Below are positions 33,801 through 42,242 of a stretch of DNA of 64,000 nucleotides, piece after piece. Source of the DNA: Flectonema sp. DT1601. Taxonomy: Eukaryota; Euglenozoa; Diplonemea; Diplonemida; Diplonemidae. Positions within the stretch are counted from its first letter, which is position 1. Each line of letters opens with the position of its first letter. Location: positions 1,674,001 to 1,738,000 of the forward strand of contig OZ025784.1 in assembly GCA_964019425.1 (NCBI GenBank), given 5' to 3'. The notes beneath the pieces are model-generated. The model searched no databases. It had not been told where the DNA came from and worked only from the letters and a program-made list of their open reading frames with translations. Made by a program: the position numbers and the translations under genes.

Positions 33801-34074
33801 GCTTTCTGACTTCGAACAGACTGTTCTTAAAAAGATTGAACCGAGAGAGCTTTCTATTAACAGACTCGACACTACTGTAAATGAGGTTCTTCGCGCTATG
33901 GACTCGACTCCAAGAAGGATTCGTTCTGCTACTCCTCCATCGAGTAGATTATCAAAGCCACCAACTTCTAGAAGGCGATCCTCTCCTATTGCAGCCTTCG
34001 GCAGAACAAACAACGCGTCAACAGCATCTCGTTCTAGTACTCCAACCTCGCGATACAGAAGCAGTGGTTACTAA
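30880..34074 (+). CDS. Large protein with N-terminal PH-like domain and coiled coil
   Basis: This 1064-aa protein is not one I can name. Residues about 40-165 (KVIYYFTVLNKISRKILPKERVLMVT... and RCIAVQDIKCIHV) read like the PH/TH1-like module found near the N-terminus of many kinetoplastid and other protist cytoskeletal proteins. Two small beta-rich modules follow: about 240-345, and YSEGDAVEVFDVEDWRPATV (about 405-450), which resembles a Tudor or agenet fold. The middle (about 450-740) is Ser/Pro/Gln-rich and disordered. From about 750 come a helical region with coiled coil, a SAM-like stretch (about 805-850) and a Ser/Arg-rich basic tail. Membrane or microtubule association is plausible; I infer a cytoskeletal or scaffold role only from composition. 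One exon; CAG acceptor 40 nt upstream. Confidence 0.8.
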   Translation: MTSVASPSIRSSSPLSAQKLREIVSMNPENGLSYICWEHLPADIRPNFASFFKGEQSKVIYYFTVLNKISRKILPKERVLMVTHNAIYINEVSTGNVTRCIAVQDIKCIHVTADLLLGIEVPSQFDLLVSVNEAQKKALTVDVLPVVFQHVTRKTLLVNKLSKTQKIKNILNLKKPKGWRNELAPVMRRIDSVKSSSPARSRAASISTYQGTQSPYTPVMSSPGGVYVSQQQQLEPDLYDLEIDGIIIQVKPRQICAIKDAQVADEIFCKKYGEEGIIRSINDSGTEYSLQLKSAGFSDVVIVTKEELGLGIKVGAVVKTAEPIRNPNNGQQYPIGTVGLVKCVSNKNRFSPQEVQQPVLPTPTTTPPVPSVKKAIEVEVSTPPISPTHTEPPSGEVLEYSEGDAVEVFDVEDWRPATVVATDEDAYLVQLDSGVQYHVNANNASEFLRKPIAAVASSPRRQQQQHQQREASCSPIKPPVIRQSIEEQLPKLDEMQIRDMPSVSVPASSLAEPTRNREASHNGRKTRQVQSSSLASSVVDVPVYMNLPDLIDGLPTFDILDSGAPRMSSSSPVHVMVQQEKAPDAVSPELRAVSCQASSPIDQRDMSTSPIQSRQSSVYNVTPRKSSPLQSLPELPPSADESSPGRVAAALKSEKQQTPLQQSLIEVNTLFGSKPSPSLPSREPSPKLVDVEGEYVYDHIPVSRSPSQRESQPSASPSARQPQQQHQHLSSQPLEQLSHHRDDDVVSAEFASRVFEECNRQIRDLQHKLEGHELDSVVANLITERDDLVRRNKELLEHRRLRSGDVSIFLQQKLLLSKETCDAFAGVTYNEVCDYSREDFLRRVGSDQAADMLFKYFNDTSTTSKSVEPSRVELLDTETFAWVLGTRHHLVEDIIRMYEDCQRATHKVTLLKKHLKKGSNPATIDRVVSTERLVVGLQHSMKEIVCNKLLPKEKWDFGLASHPRTNQIIVPQGMLSDFEQTVLKKIEPRELSINRLDTTVNEVLRAMDSTPRRIRSATPPSSRLSKPPTSRRRSSPIAAFGRTNNASTASRSSTPTSRYRSSGY

Positions 34075-34590
34075 ATATTGTTATCGAATACAACTGATGT
34101 GATTAGTGATGGTTTTTATTCTTCTTTTTTAAGTCTGTATTGTGTGGGTCTTTTTTTATTTTATTATTTTCTTTTTTTTTTTTGTAGATGTCCCTCCCAT
34201 CACCCCAAGAGGAGGAGGGGAACAGATTATTCCGACTTCGGAATATTTGATTTTTTTTTTCCTTTAATAATAGTGATTACCTTACTTGATTCGGAGTTAT
34301 TCTTTTGAACCGAATTGATCCTCTTTTATTGTGGTTTTGATGTGTTCCTGAGAATCAAACAGAACACCCTAACTACCTGAGGAACTACCCCTCTCACTGT
34401 ATGGTTGCTGTTCGCAGCCTTGTATGTTTCTATTTACTGTTTTAAACTTCGTCCTTTTTTTTGTTTATCGATTATAACTGTAATTCACAACAAGAGACGT
34501 ATTCACAGAAAATGAGAAGTTAAAAGTAACTCGGTCGCTTTCTACCTCGGGATGACTCCTTTTTCTGTCTTTTTACAGAGTGACACAAAT
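34075..34590. other. Intergenic with hairpin and acceptor
   Basis: No gene. A 7-bp hairpin TATTCCG / CGGAATA (loop ACTT) lies at 34228-34245. CTTTTTACAG ends at 34578, 12 nt before the next ATG; it would splice out the more upstream in-frame ATG at 34552. Confidence 0.5.
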
Positions 34591-35508
34591 ATGGAAGCCG
34601 GAGCGATTTTAGGTGGCATGTTTCAAGAAGATAGGGTGAAAACAGAACAACCACCGAAAGAGATTAAGTTTGATTTAGAGGAATTCCTATTTAACAATAA
34701 TGAACTAAAAGGTTTGTTTGAGGGAATGGCAGGACTCCCCACGAAAATTGTGAAGGAGTCTCATTTGTTTGGATGGAACGGAAATGATTTTTGCATCCCT
34801 GAAAAGATGCCATCTAAGTCTGCTCGTTCGACAGTCGAAATTCAGAAAGCTGCCCAACTTGCATCACTCATAAGAGATAGTGAATACGAGATAACAGCAT
34901 CTCAGTTAATTTATAAAGTAGCTTCTGAATACATGAGCTGGTCGTACGTACACGCTCATCATGGTGGTTATTTAAAATCCTTTTCAGAATTGTTGTATGA
35001 TGAAGAACAAAGGAAACTATTTGAGGAATGGCCGACTACCAGCCACGTGTCGAGAATATCACAACTTTCCGACTTGCTGTCAAGGTGGGACGACACCCAG
35101 TCAACTATTGAGAGACTAACTCCGCTGAGGGCACTGCTACTGCCAGCCAAGGAATTGATTCCTTGCGGTGAAGACATGCCTCTCATTCCTGCTGCCTATT
35201 TATCTCTGGAAGCGCTTCGTCAGCGTCTTCTTTCTGTGGCCTTATCAGGGAATGATGATTCTCTCAACAACGCCATTCATAACTCACAGAAATATCAGAA
35301 GAAACTTCTCTCTAAGGCCACCGCTGGGGGAGAGTTGTCACGAGAAGAATTAATTCAAAGATTTTTAACAACTTCTGCTGAGGAACACGCGATGGTTGTC
35401 GAGTTGAATCCATCAGAAGTGAGAAATGATAACCTACAGCGACTCTTGGAGTTGGAAACCATTGCAAATGACTTGAGCAGGTCGATTGTTGGAAGTGTTA
35501 CTTGTTGA
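34591..35508 (+). CDS. Hypothetical helical protein, 305 aa
   Basis: I do not recognise this protein. It is acidic to neutral and mostly helical, with no signal peptide, membrane span or metal motif. The N-terminus (MEAGAILGGMFQEDRVKTEQ) looks disordered. The central part (about 90-200) has Trp/Tyr/His-rich helices such as YKVASEYMSWSYVHAHHGGY. The C-terminal third is a regular helical array ending in a short heptad-like stretch. I chose the ATG at 34591 because TTTTTACAG lies 12 nt before it. Between two well-supported genes, with similar codon use and no stops over 305 codons, it is very likely real. Confidence 0.7.
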   Translation: MEAGAILGGMFQEDRVKTEQPPKEIKFDLEEFLFNNNELKGLFEGMAGLPTKIVKESHLFGWNGNDFCIPEKMPSKSARSTVEIQKAAQLASLIRDSEYEITASQLIYKVASEYMSWSYVHAHHGGYLKSFSELLYDEEQRKLFEEWPTTSHVSRISQLSDLLSRWDDTQSTIERLTPLRALLLPAKELIPCGEDMPLIPAAYLSLEALRQRLLSVALSGNDDSLNNAIHNSQKYQKKLLSKATAGGELSREELIQRFLTTSAEEHAMVVELNPSEVRNDNLQRLLELETIANDLSRSIVGSVTC

Positions 35509-35789
35509 GTGAGGTCTTGTTGTGAATACTTATATGTGTTTACAATAAGTCTTAATTGTGTACCTGTGAGAAGACTAACCAACGCATTACTATTGCAATC
35601 TATCTTAATCTGTCGATCCATTTTTTAACTAATAAATGCAGCGAATGAATAATAATGTCGTCAGTTAATTTACTTTTCCCACAAACAGATTTATGACAAG
35701 GTTTGAAGAAGAAGTACCACTTCACGTCGTAATCAATCGGAAATAAATAAATATTCTCTCTCTTCTCTCTCTCCAGCGTAAGATACAAA
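35509..35789. other. Intergenic before erlin
   Basis: No gene. A TCTCTCTCTC pyrimidine tract and CAG end at 35776, 13 nt before the erlin start codon. Confidence 0.45.
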
Positions 35790-36743
35790 ATGTTAATCAT
35801 TAAGGTCATCGTGTCGATTATTCTTATGATTGCCGTAGCGGTGATCCAATCCAAACCAGCACACTTCATTCATGAAGGATATGTTGGAGTTTACTGGAGA
35901 GGAGGAGCGCTCCTACCAGAGATTGCAGAAGCAGGAATTCGGTACATGATACCAGTTCTCGATACCATGGAACAGGTTCAAGTTAGTACTCAGACGGATT
36001 CAGTATCTCGTATTCCTTGCGGTACAAGTGGAGGAGTGATGGTAAACATAGAAAAGATTGAAGTAGTGAATCGCTTAAGAAAGAGTCACGTGTTGGCTAC
36101 TATCCGAAACTACGGAGTGCACTACGACAAGATTTGGATATTTGATAAAATCCATCATGAGATTAATCAGTTTTGCTCAAAGCACACCTTACACGAGGTT
36201 TACATCGAAAAATTTGATGCATTGGACGAAATGCTCGCCAGCAAGCTGCAGCAAGATTGCGATAAGTACGACATCGGTATTGATATTATTTCTATTAGAG
36301 TAACAAAGCCAACTGTTCCTCATTCAATTGCGAACACATTTGTCCAACTTGAGGAGTCAAAACAAAGTCTACTACTGAAGAGAGAACAACAGAATCTCAT
36401 TGAAGCGGAGTCTAAGATTGTTCTCCAGCGGGCAAGAGCTGAAGCTGAGAAACAAAAACAAGTAAGAAAGATTCAACTGGAAGTCGAGCTTTTGGAAGAG
36501 GAATCTAAAAAGTCTATTCAAGCAGTCAGGGATGCAATGAAGTCAAACAGCATGAAAGCGATGGCAGATGCTGAGGCTCACAGTATTCGGGTCATTGCTG
36601 AGGCTGAGAATAAGAGACTCTCGAAAGCAAAGCTCCAAGAGGTTCTCTACATGTCTATCTCAAACAATACGAAAATATTCTTCGGAGAGAGCATTCCAAA
36701 ATTTTGGGGAGGTCTCAACCAATTTATTGATGGAGAGAACTAA
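35790..36743 (+). CDS. Erlin (SPFH-domain ER lipid-raft protein)
   Basis: Erlins form large rings on the luminal side of the ER membrane; in animals they recruit ubiquitin ligase RNF170 to activated IP3 receptors and help sterol regulation. This protein has 317 aa, close to animal erlin-1/2. A single N-terminal membrane helix (about residues 3-20) is followed by the SPFH domain (about 24-205), with conserved stretches such as EGYVGVYWRGGAL, YMIPVLDT and the erlin-typical PCGTSGGVMVNIEKIEVVNRL. A charged coiled-coil helix (about 185-270) and the assembly region YMSISNNTKIFFGESIPKF end the protein. The gene is intronless. A damaged partial copy follows directly downstream. Confidence 0.95.
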   Translation: MLIIKVIVSIILMIAVAVIQSKPAHFIHEGYVGVYWRGGALLPEIAEAGIRYMIPVLDTMEQVQVSTQTDSVSRIPCGTSGGVMVNIEKIEVVNRLRKSHVLATIRNYGVHYDKIWIFDKIHHEINQFCSKHTLHEVYIEKFDALDEMLASKLQQDCDKYDIGIDIISIRVTKPTVPHSIANTFVQLEESKQSLLLKREQQNLIEAESKIVLQRARAEAEKQKQVRKIQLEVELLEEESKKSIQAVRDAMKSNSMKAMADAEAHSIRVIAEAENKRLSKAKLQEVLYMSISNNTKIFFGESIPKFWGGLNQFIDGEN

Positions 36744-36970
36744 GTTTAGCATACACTTGAGTTAAACAAATAACCGAAACTTAACAATCGAAGTCGTAAT
36801 AATATCCTCACCACCACTAGCTCTCAGTTGATATTATGACGTCTTCCTGTCAGGTAAATCACAAATAAACCGTGTGTCATTTATCTTTAAGGATCTGAAA
36901 TAAATAAGAGAAAGTGTTCTGAGCTGAGAATTGATTTTGTAAGTGTGTCGGGAAATGTAGAGATTACCGA
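36175..36970 (+). repeat. Source segment of a tandem duplication
   Basis: The segment from the middle of erlin through its 3' flank is repeated immediately downstream at 36971-37414. Confidence 0.85.
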
Positions 36971-37414
36971 GCTCAAAGCACACCTTACACGAGGTTTACA
37001 TCGAAAAACTTGATGCATTGGACGAAATGCTCGCCAGCAAGCTGCAGCAAGATTGCGATAAGTACGACATCGGTATTGATATTATTTCTATTAGAGTAAC
37101 AAAGCCAACTGTTCCTCATTCAATTGCGAACACATTTGTCCAACAAAGTCTAATACTGAAGAGAGAACAACAGAATCTCATTGAAGCGGAGTCTAAGATT
37201 GTTCTCCAGCGGGCAAGAGCTGAAGCTGAGAAACAACAACAAGTAAGAAAGATTCAACTGGAAGTCCAGTTGATATTTCGACGTCTTCCTGTCAGGTAAA
37301 TCACAAATAAACCGTGTGTCATTTATCTTTAAGGATCTGAAATAAATAAGAGAAAGTGTTCTGAGCGGAAAATGAATTTTGTAAGTGTGTTGAAGAGGAA
37401 ATATAGAGATTACC
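36971..37414 (+). pseudogene. Partial tandem duplicate of erlin
   Basis: This is a truncated direct repeat of the erlin gene. Positions 36971-37267 copy 36175-36486 with a 15-bp in-frame deletion (loss of Leu-Glu-Glu-Ser-Lys) and a few substitutions. At about 37267 it jumps to a copy of the 3' flank (36825-36970), so 338 bp of the source, including the erlin stop codon, are missing. The remaining frame is open for about 93 codons but lacks the membrane helix, most of the SPFH domain and the assembly region. A working protein is unlikely. Very high identity (few differences over about 440 bp) suggests a recent event. Confidence 0.88.
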
Positions 37415-37529
37415 ATCGGTATTACATAACTCAGAACCACTCTAGCGTGATTCAGTGCTTTAGTGAAGTGTTTGTAAGTTAATAAATAATATTATATAAA
37501 TAGTGATTTTAAAAGTCAACCTACACAAC

Positions 37530-38689
37530 ATGGAAGTAATGGGAATAACGGAAGGCATTGAACAGATGAACTTACCAACCCCGTCAACTGGTCCTTCGAT
37601 GACACCGAATATGGATCCAACTGATATTGTTGATGGGATGGAGATGTCGATGTCGATGTTGTCTGAGGTTGCTGCAGAAGAAGATAACTCCGCTCTGACT
37701 TCGATCGTTGCTGAGACGTTGGTTTCAATTCAAAATGACACAATGAGCAGAGTTGTGCTGACAGAGTCCTGCGGTTGGACGAAGTCTCTTTGCATATCAA
37801 CTGCACTTCCGTTGCTGTGCCACACCAGAAACACCACCGAACTGATACTCGTCGATCTGCTCGACGAGTCGGTTGTCAAGGAGGCCTGCTCTGTGATTAT
37901 TAACACACCTACTATTCGATCATTTGTTCTCGTCAATTCTGGAACACACCCTGGCCTTAGTAAGAGTTCTGTTGAATGTATTTCATGTCTACTTTGTAGT
38001 ACTGACTTGAAAGAGTTGTCAATCATGAACTGTCTTCACATCGATACGCCTTTTGCAGTTCAACTCCTCGGATGTTCTCTGCCACACAGCAGGTCGTTAG
38101 TGCGATTGAATTTAGAAGCGAATGGTATTCAAGATTCTGACCTGCTGCCGTTTGCACAAGGACTTGCCTCTGCCAACCCACTGCTATCTCTCTGCCTTGA
38201 TAACAACAACCTTGGGTATCCTGGACTTGACATGCTGAGTGAAGTCATGTCCTTCAATGAACGTATTCAAGATATCTCCGTCAACGGTAACCTCATACGC
38301 TGCCCAACTGATGTTTGGGAGGGGTACTTTATTCAAGAGCAATGTCTCGTTAACAGGTTTGTTTTATTTATGATAAAATACCATTCTCATCCTAGTAAAA
38401 TAGTAAAAATCTATCAGAAACAACTACAAACAGGGAAGTATTTCGTCTTGGAAGTTACTCAGCTGCCAAACACTCACAGTGGCCATCTCTGTGGCGGAGG
38501 AAAATGAGAAAGTTGTGGAGGACGCAGTTGAGAATGAAGGAATCATATCGCCTGTCCATCAACGAGTGGGAGGGTGTACTCAGCTGGATGGATCCGAGAG
38601 GTTATGTCGAACAAAAAGTTAAGCTCTGGATGAAGCTGGAACCCCCACCAAGACATAATCAGCAGGAAGTCAATTGGAGACATCAATAA
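37530..38689 (+). CDS. Leucine-rich-repeat protein, two exons (37530-38356 and 38434-38689)
   Basis: This 360-aa protein has ribonuclease-inhibitor-type LRRs at about residues 165-260 (for example LKELSIMNCLHI, LVRLNLEANGIQDSDLLPF and LLSLCLDNNNLG). LRRs of this type bind proteins. A Met/Asp-rich disordered N-terminus precedes them. The intron (38357-38433, 77 bp) starts GTTTGT and ends AAACAG. Splicing restores a frame that runs EVFRLGSYSAAKHSQWPSLW, then a basic Trp-rich tail (MRKLWRTQLRMKESYRL) to TAA at 38689. Without splicing the frame stops at 38507. The fit of frame and splice sites makes the two-exon model convincing. The start is the first ATG in frame. Function beyond protein binding is unknown. 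Confidence 0.75.
38357..38433 (+). other. Predicted spliceosomal intron, 77 bp
   Basis: It has GTTTGT at the donor and ACAAACAG at the acceptor, phase 2. Removal joins the LRR frame to a 256-bp downstream open frame. Confidence 0.65.
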
Positions 38690-39470
38690 TCCCCTCTTAT
38701 TTACAGACATGTTTAGATGATTCGTTTTGTACAAGTAGTACAGCGCTACCACTTTCACCCTTGAACCTAACTGAACCTACCACCCTATAGAAATAGAGTA
38801 GAACTTTCTTTTTCTTTTCCTATTCCCTGTTTTCCATTCCCTCTCGCTTTGGTAATTATGCGAACACGTTGGTAGTGAACCTTGTAAGGGTAGTCACAGC
38901 TGATTACTTGATACTTATTGAAGTTATCACAACAGAGGTTAATTCTAACACCCTCCCTTCCTCTCCCAATATGTAGTAAAATAATATAACCCACTTCCCC
39001 TTCCCTTTCTCTTGTCGTTTTAGAAGTTATTCTAGATTTATATTGTATCTGTCTTCTTAGTATTCCTTTCACTACAGTAAACAATTTATTAGTCTCTTTG
39101 CTCGCTAAAATTACAGAGCTGTTCGTTCAACCAAACAATACGCCTTGCATGTCGGAAAGGCTTTGCCGCTGACTTTAGGTTATTAATTTGTTTTTTGTTT
39201 TGTTCGTTTGTTTGTTTGCAATTATTTTTTCTTCTTTTGTTATCAGAAAGGACATGTCACACGTGAGTGGAGGAAGTGGAGAGGAGTAAGTTAAGTGGGA
39301 AATGGTACCACTTGCCATGGGGAGGGTAGTGTTTGCTTTTGTAACTTTTGTATTTTGTGTATTTTTCATTTTTCGTAAACGGGAGCTGAACTTATGATGA
39401 GGTGAGCAGAAGCTTCACTAAACCTTCTGGTGTGTGTGTTGTGTGTTAGCAAACAAAGCCTCACCCAAAC
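38690..39470. other. Intergenic, 0.8 kb
   Basis: No gene is seen. A TG-rich run ending GTTAG at 39449 precedes the next start by 21 nt and is a possible acceptor. Confidence 0.4.
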
Positions 39471-39895
39471 ATGGATGAACAAAGAAGCGACTTTGCGGGT
39501 TTAGCGGGGGATGAAAAGCTGGGATTGGAGATCCGCAAATTGCAGCAGGAGCTGGCGAAATTGAAGTTTACAATACGCACAAAAGAGAGGGACTCGGATG
39601 AACGTGTAAAAGCTGAGATCCGCAAGGAAATTTCTTTGTTGAAACCGACATCGCCAAAGCTGAGAATCAGAAAAATATCTGGAAATTGGAGGAAGAGGAG
39701 ATAAAGGTCATGTTAGGAAAAGGTAATTATTTTGGTATCACTAAAGAAGAGAGGAGTGTCCGCCTGAGTCGGCTGGAAACTACAATCGCCGATGCTAAAG
39801 CTGAGAAAACACGACGCGCTCGTTGGATCACAAGTATGCTTTTTACTTTTTTGCATTGGGGAAAAGGGGTAGGGGGACTCGGAAAGGTGGTGTGA
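39471..39895 (+). pseudogene. N-terminal remnant of a Crinkler/RHS-type effector gene
   Basis: The start codon is followed by a charged helical sequence (LGLEIRKLQQELAKLKF). Further on, a stretch reading IKVMLGKGNYFGITKEE parallels the N-terminal part of the NTPase gene at 46.4 kb (VNIILKEGKGLTGDEAAF). In both loci this helical part is followed by a GTAT-type donor-like site and a pyrimidine-rich run, so they look like paralogues with a shared intron position. The NTPase and nuclease parts are absent here: the locus runs into repeat element R1 at 39961. The remnant is broken, with about one or two breaks besides the loss of its 3' part. The family call rests only on this parallel. Confidence 0.45.
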
Positions 39896-39960
39896 CAAAG
39901 TGAACCGCCATTGTTTTATATGTCAGGTTTATGACTCTAACAACATTAATAAGATACCGA

Positions 39961-41082
39961 AAACCCGCAAACCCGCAAACCCGCAAACCCGCACTAGAGA
40001 TACCCCTTCCAGGCTCGCGTTGCTCGCACACAATTTTGTACCCTTTTCCTTGCTATTTTCTTCTTACTAATTTTTCTGGTTGAAAAACACAAAAAATGTG
40101 CCTGGGAATTGAACCCTTGCCACGGCTACCGAAGAGATTTAGGGTATCCACTCGGCTGTGCAGCCCTGGGATTTTCTTTTTTTTTTTTATTTATTTATTT
40201 GTGTGTTCTTAGCCTCTTTATGGAAATCCTTCCATTTTCCCCCCTCCAGTCTTAACGTAGGAGAGTCTACCAGGTGCCTACCCTGGACGCCCTTCGGGTG
40301 CGGGATTTGAACCAATTGCGTGTACGGACGCGATGGGTTATTGCAGTGGCAGGGGATCGAACCAGCGATCACCCAGCCCTAGGGCGAGAGTTATACCACT
40401 ACCCGGGATATCGCAATTTTTTATTATTATTACTTTTCTGCAATTTTTATTTATAAAAATTGCAGAAAAGTAGGCACGAAAACGACGGCTAGGTTTATGA
40501 TGGTTGGATATGTGGCTTAGGTTATCTGTTTGTTACATTTGGGAATATTTTATAAACCATTCACAACAGGTTTATCGAACCTGTATCTGCAATGTGTGCG
40601 ACCCTGGGATGGAAATACAGGAATTTAGTTATATTAATAAGGTTATCGTTCATTATTTCCAATAAAATAGAAATGTGAGAAGGACTATGGGATGGCGGAA
40701 CGCAAGCCCCCCCCCAACCCCCAAACTCGATTCCGTACTGCACTGAATGACAACACGGAAAAAGAGATGTGTATGCAGCTAAGTTAGAAACATTTATTGT
40801 AATGTAAAGTATTTACGTCAATCGCAGAGTGTATACCTACACTAACATTACCTTTAGTCACTGTATCTCAGAACTAATGTTAAATTATCGTTATGTTTAT
40901 GATACAAAACATTTGTATTTTACGTACAAACTCGAACAGTTAACCCCCCCAAGGGTGGGGAGCCACTAATAAAAGCCAACCTCCTGAAAAAGAATCAAGA
41001 AAAAACAAAAATGCCCTCACCCAGGGTCGAACTGGACGGTTTACAGCCATTTTGGGTTTTGTAATGAATGGTTAGTTCTGAA
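39961..41082 (-). repeat. Dispersed element R1 (tRNA-like modules, octamer end)
   Basis: First of five related copies. It begins with about four octamers (CCCGCAAA), then the block CACTAGAGATACCCCTTCC shared by all copies. It lacks the palindromic block found in R2-R5. Pol III-like modules on the - strand lie at 40098-40171 and 40345-40415. An extra segment of about 220 bp (40723-40942) interrupts its C-rich stretch. It ends at ...TTAGTTCTGAA, where R2's octamers begin, so R1 and R2 are head-to-tail. Confidence 0.85.
40723..40942. mobile_element. 220-bp insertion inside R1
   Basis: Copies R3 and R5 have an uninterrupted C-rich/G-rich stretch here; R1 has about 220 bp of unrelated sequence. 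The 8-mer AAACTCGA occurs at 40723-40730 and again at 40928-40935. This could be part of the insertion's ends or a target duplication. No family is recognised. Confidence 0.4.
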
Positions 41083-41233
41083 GCCCGCAAACCCGCAAAC
41101 CCGCACTAGAGATACCCCTTCCAGGCTCGCGTTGCTCGCACAATTTTAAGCTTTCTGAACAAACATTATTTTACAACCAAGTCACGTCTGTTTTTATTCC
41201 CTGGCTAGGTACCCGTCCAGGGTACAAATTTGA

Positions 41234-41272
41234 ACTTAACTTTACGCTCGCTTCGCTCGCGTTAAGTTAAGT
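41234..41272. repeat. Palindrome in element R2
   Basis: ACTTAACTTTACGC pairs with GCGTTAAGTTAAGT with one mismatch around an 11-nt loop. It is conserved in R3, R4 and R5 (near 50216, 51927 and 56377) and absent from R1. Confidence 0.8.
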
Positions 41273-41340
41273 CCAATTTTGTACCCTTTTCCTTGCTACT
41301 TTCTTCTTACTAATTTTTCTGGTTGAAAAACACAAAAAAT

Positions 41341-41414
41341 GTGCCTGGGAATTGAACCCTTGCCACGGCTACCGAAGAGATTTAAGGTATCCACTCGGCT
41401 GTGCAGCCCTGGGA
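41341..41414 (-). repeat. tRNA-like Pol III module 1 (best copy)
   Basis: On the - strand it carries an A-box-like AGCCGAGTGG, as in class II (Leu/Ser) tRNAs, and a perfect B box GGTTCAATTCC at tRNA-like spacing over 74 nt. The arms pair poorly, so it is a tRNA-derived promoter or SINE head rather than a working tRNA. Other copies: 40098, 50305, 52026 and 56482. Confidence 0.6.
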
Positions 41415-41590
41415 TTTTCTTTTTTTTTTTTATTTATTTATTTGTGTGTTCTTAGCCTCTTTATGGAAATCCTTCCATTTTCCCTTCCCTCCAGTCTTAA
41501 CGTAGGAGAGTCTACCAGGTGCCTACCCTGGACGCCCTTCGGGCGCGGGATTTGAACTAATTGCGTGTACGGGCGCGATGGGTTATTGCA

Positions 41591-41661
41591 GTGGCAGGGG
41601 ATCGAACCAGCGATCACCCAGCCCCAGGGCAAGGGTTATACCACTACCCCTGGGATATCGC
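41591..41661 (-). repeat. tRNA-like Pol III module 3
   Basis: On the - strand it has an A-box-like GGGTAGTGGTATAACCC, similar to the D-arm of Gly/Glu tRNAs, and B box GGTTCGATCCC. Spacing is tRNA-like but the stems are imperfect. Between this module and module 1 lies a further B-box-like AGTTCAAATCC. Copies: 40345, 52275 and 56731; R3 has lost it. Confidence 0.6.
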
Positions 41662-42242
41662 AAGTTTTTATTATTATTACTTTTCTGCAATTTTTATTTA
41701 TAAATAAGTTTTCGAAAAGGTGGGAGCTTTTGGCTCCTGCCCTATTCCCGATGTAAACTTTCTTTTTTTTTTTTTTTTTTTTTTTAACAGGCCCAAAGGG
41801 CGACAATGAAAGATGCTGACCAAGGAATAATATTCAAATGAATTTTCGTTTCAAAGAAACGAACAGGATTAAGGGGGAGGCAGAAAAAAAATAATATGAA
41901 GAGGAAATAATCAAACATGAAAAGAAAAAATAAAATAAAAATAAATAAACGTTATATATAAGCAATTTCTTTTTTTTTTCGCAATTTTTTATTTATTTTT
42001 ACTTTTCTGTCCCAACGGGACGACAAATGAAAAATGTCCTCCCTTAGCTGAAAATGCACACTGCACCCTGTTTATCAAGTCCTTTGTTTTTGTTTTTCTG
42101 AAAGATATCTGTAGTTGTTGTTATATTAATGCTAGCACGAAAACGACGGCTAGGTTTATGATGATTGGATATGTGGCTTAGGTTATCTGTTTGTTACATT
42201 TGGAAGTATTTTACAACAGGTTTATCGAACCTGTATCTGCAA

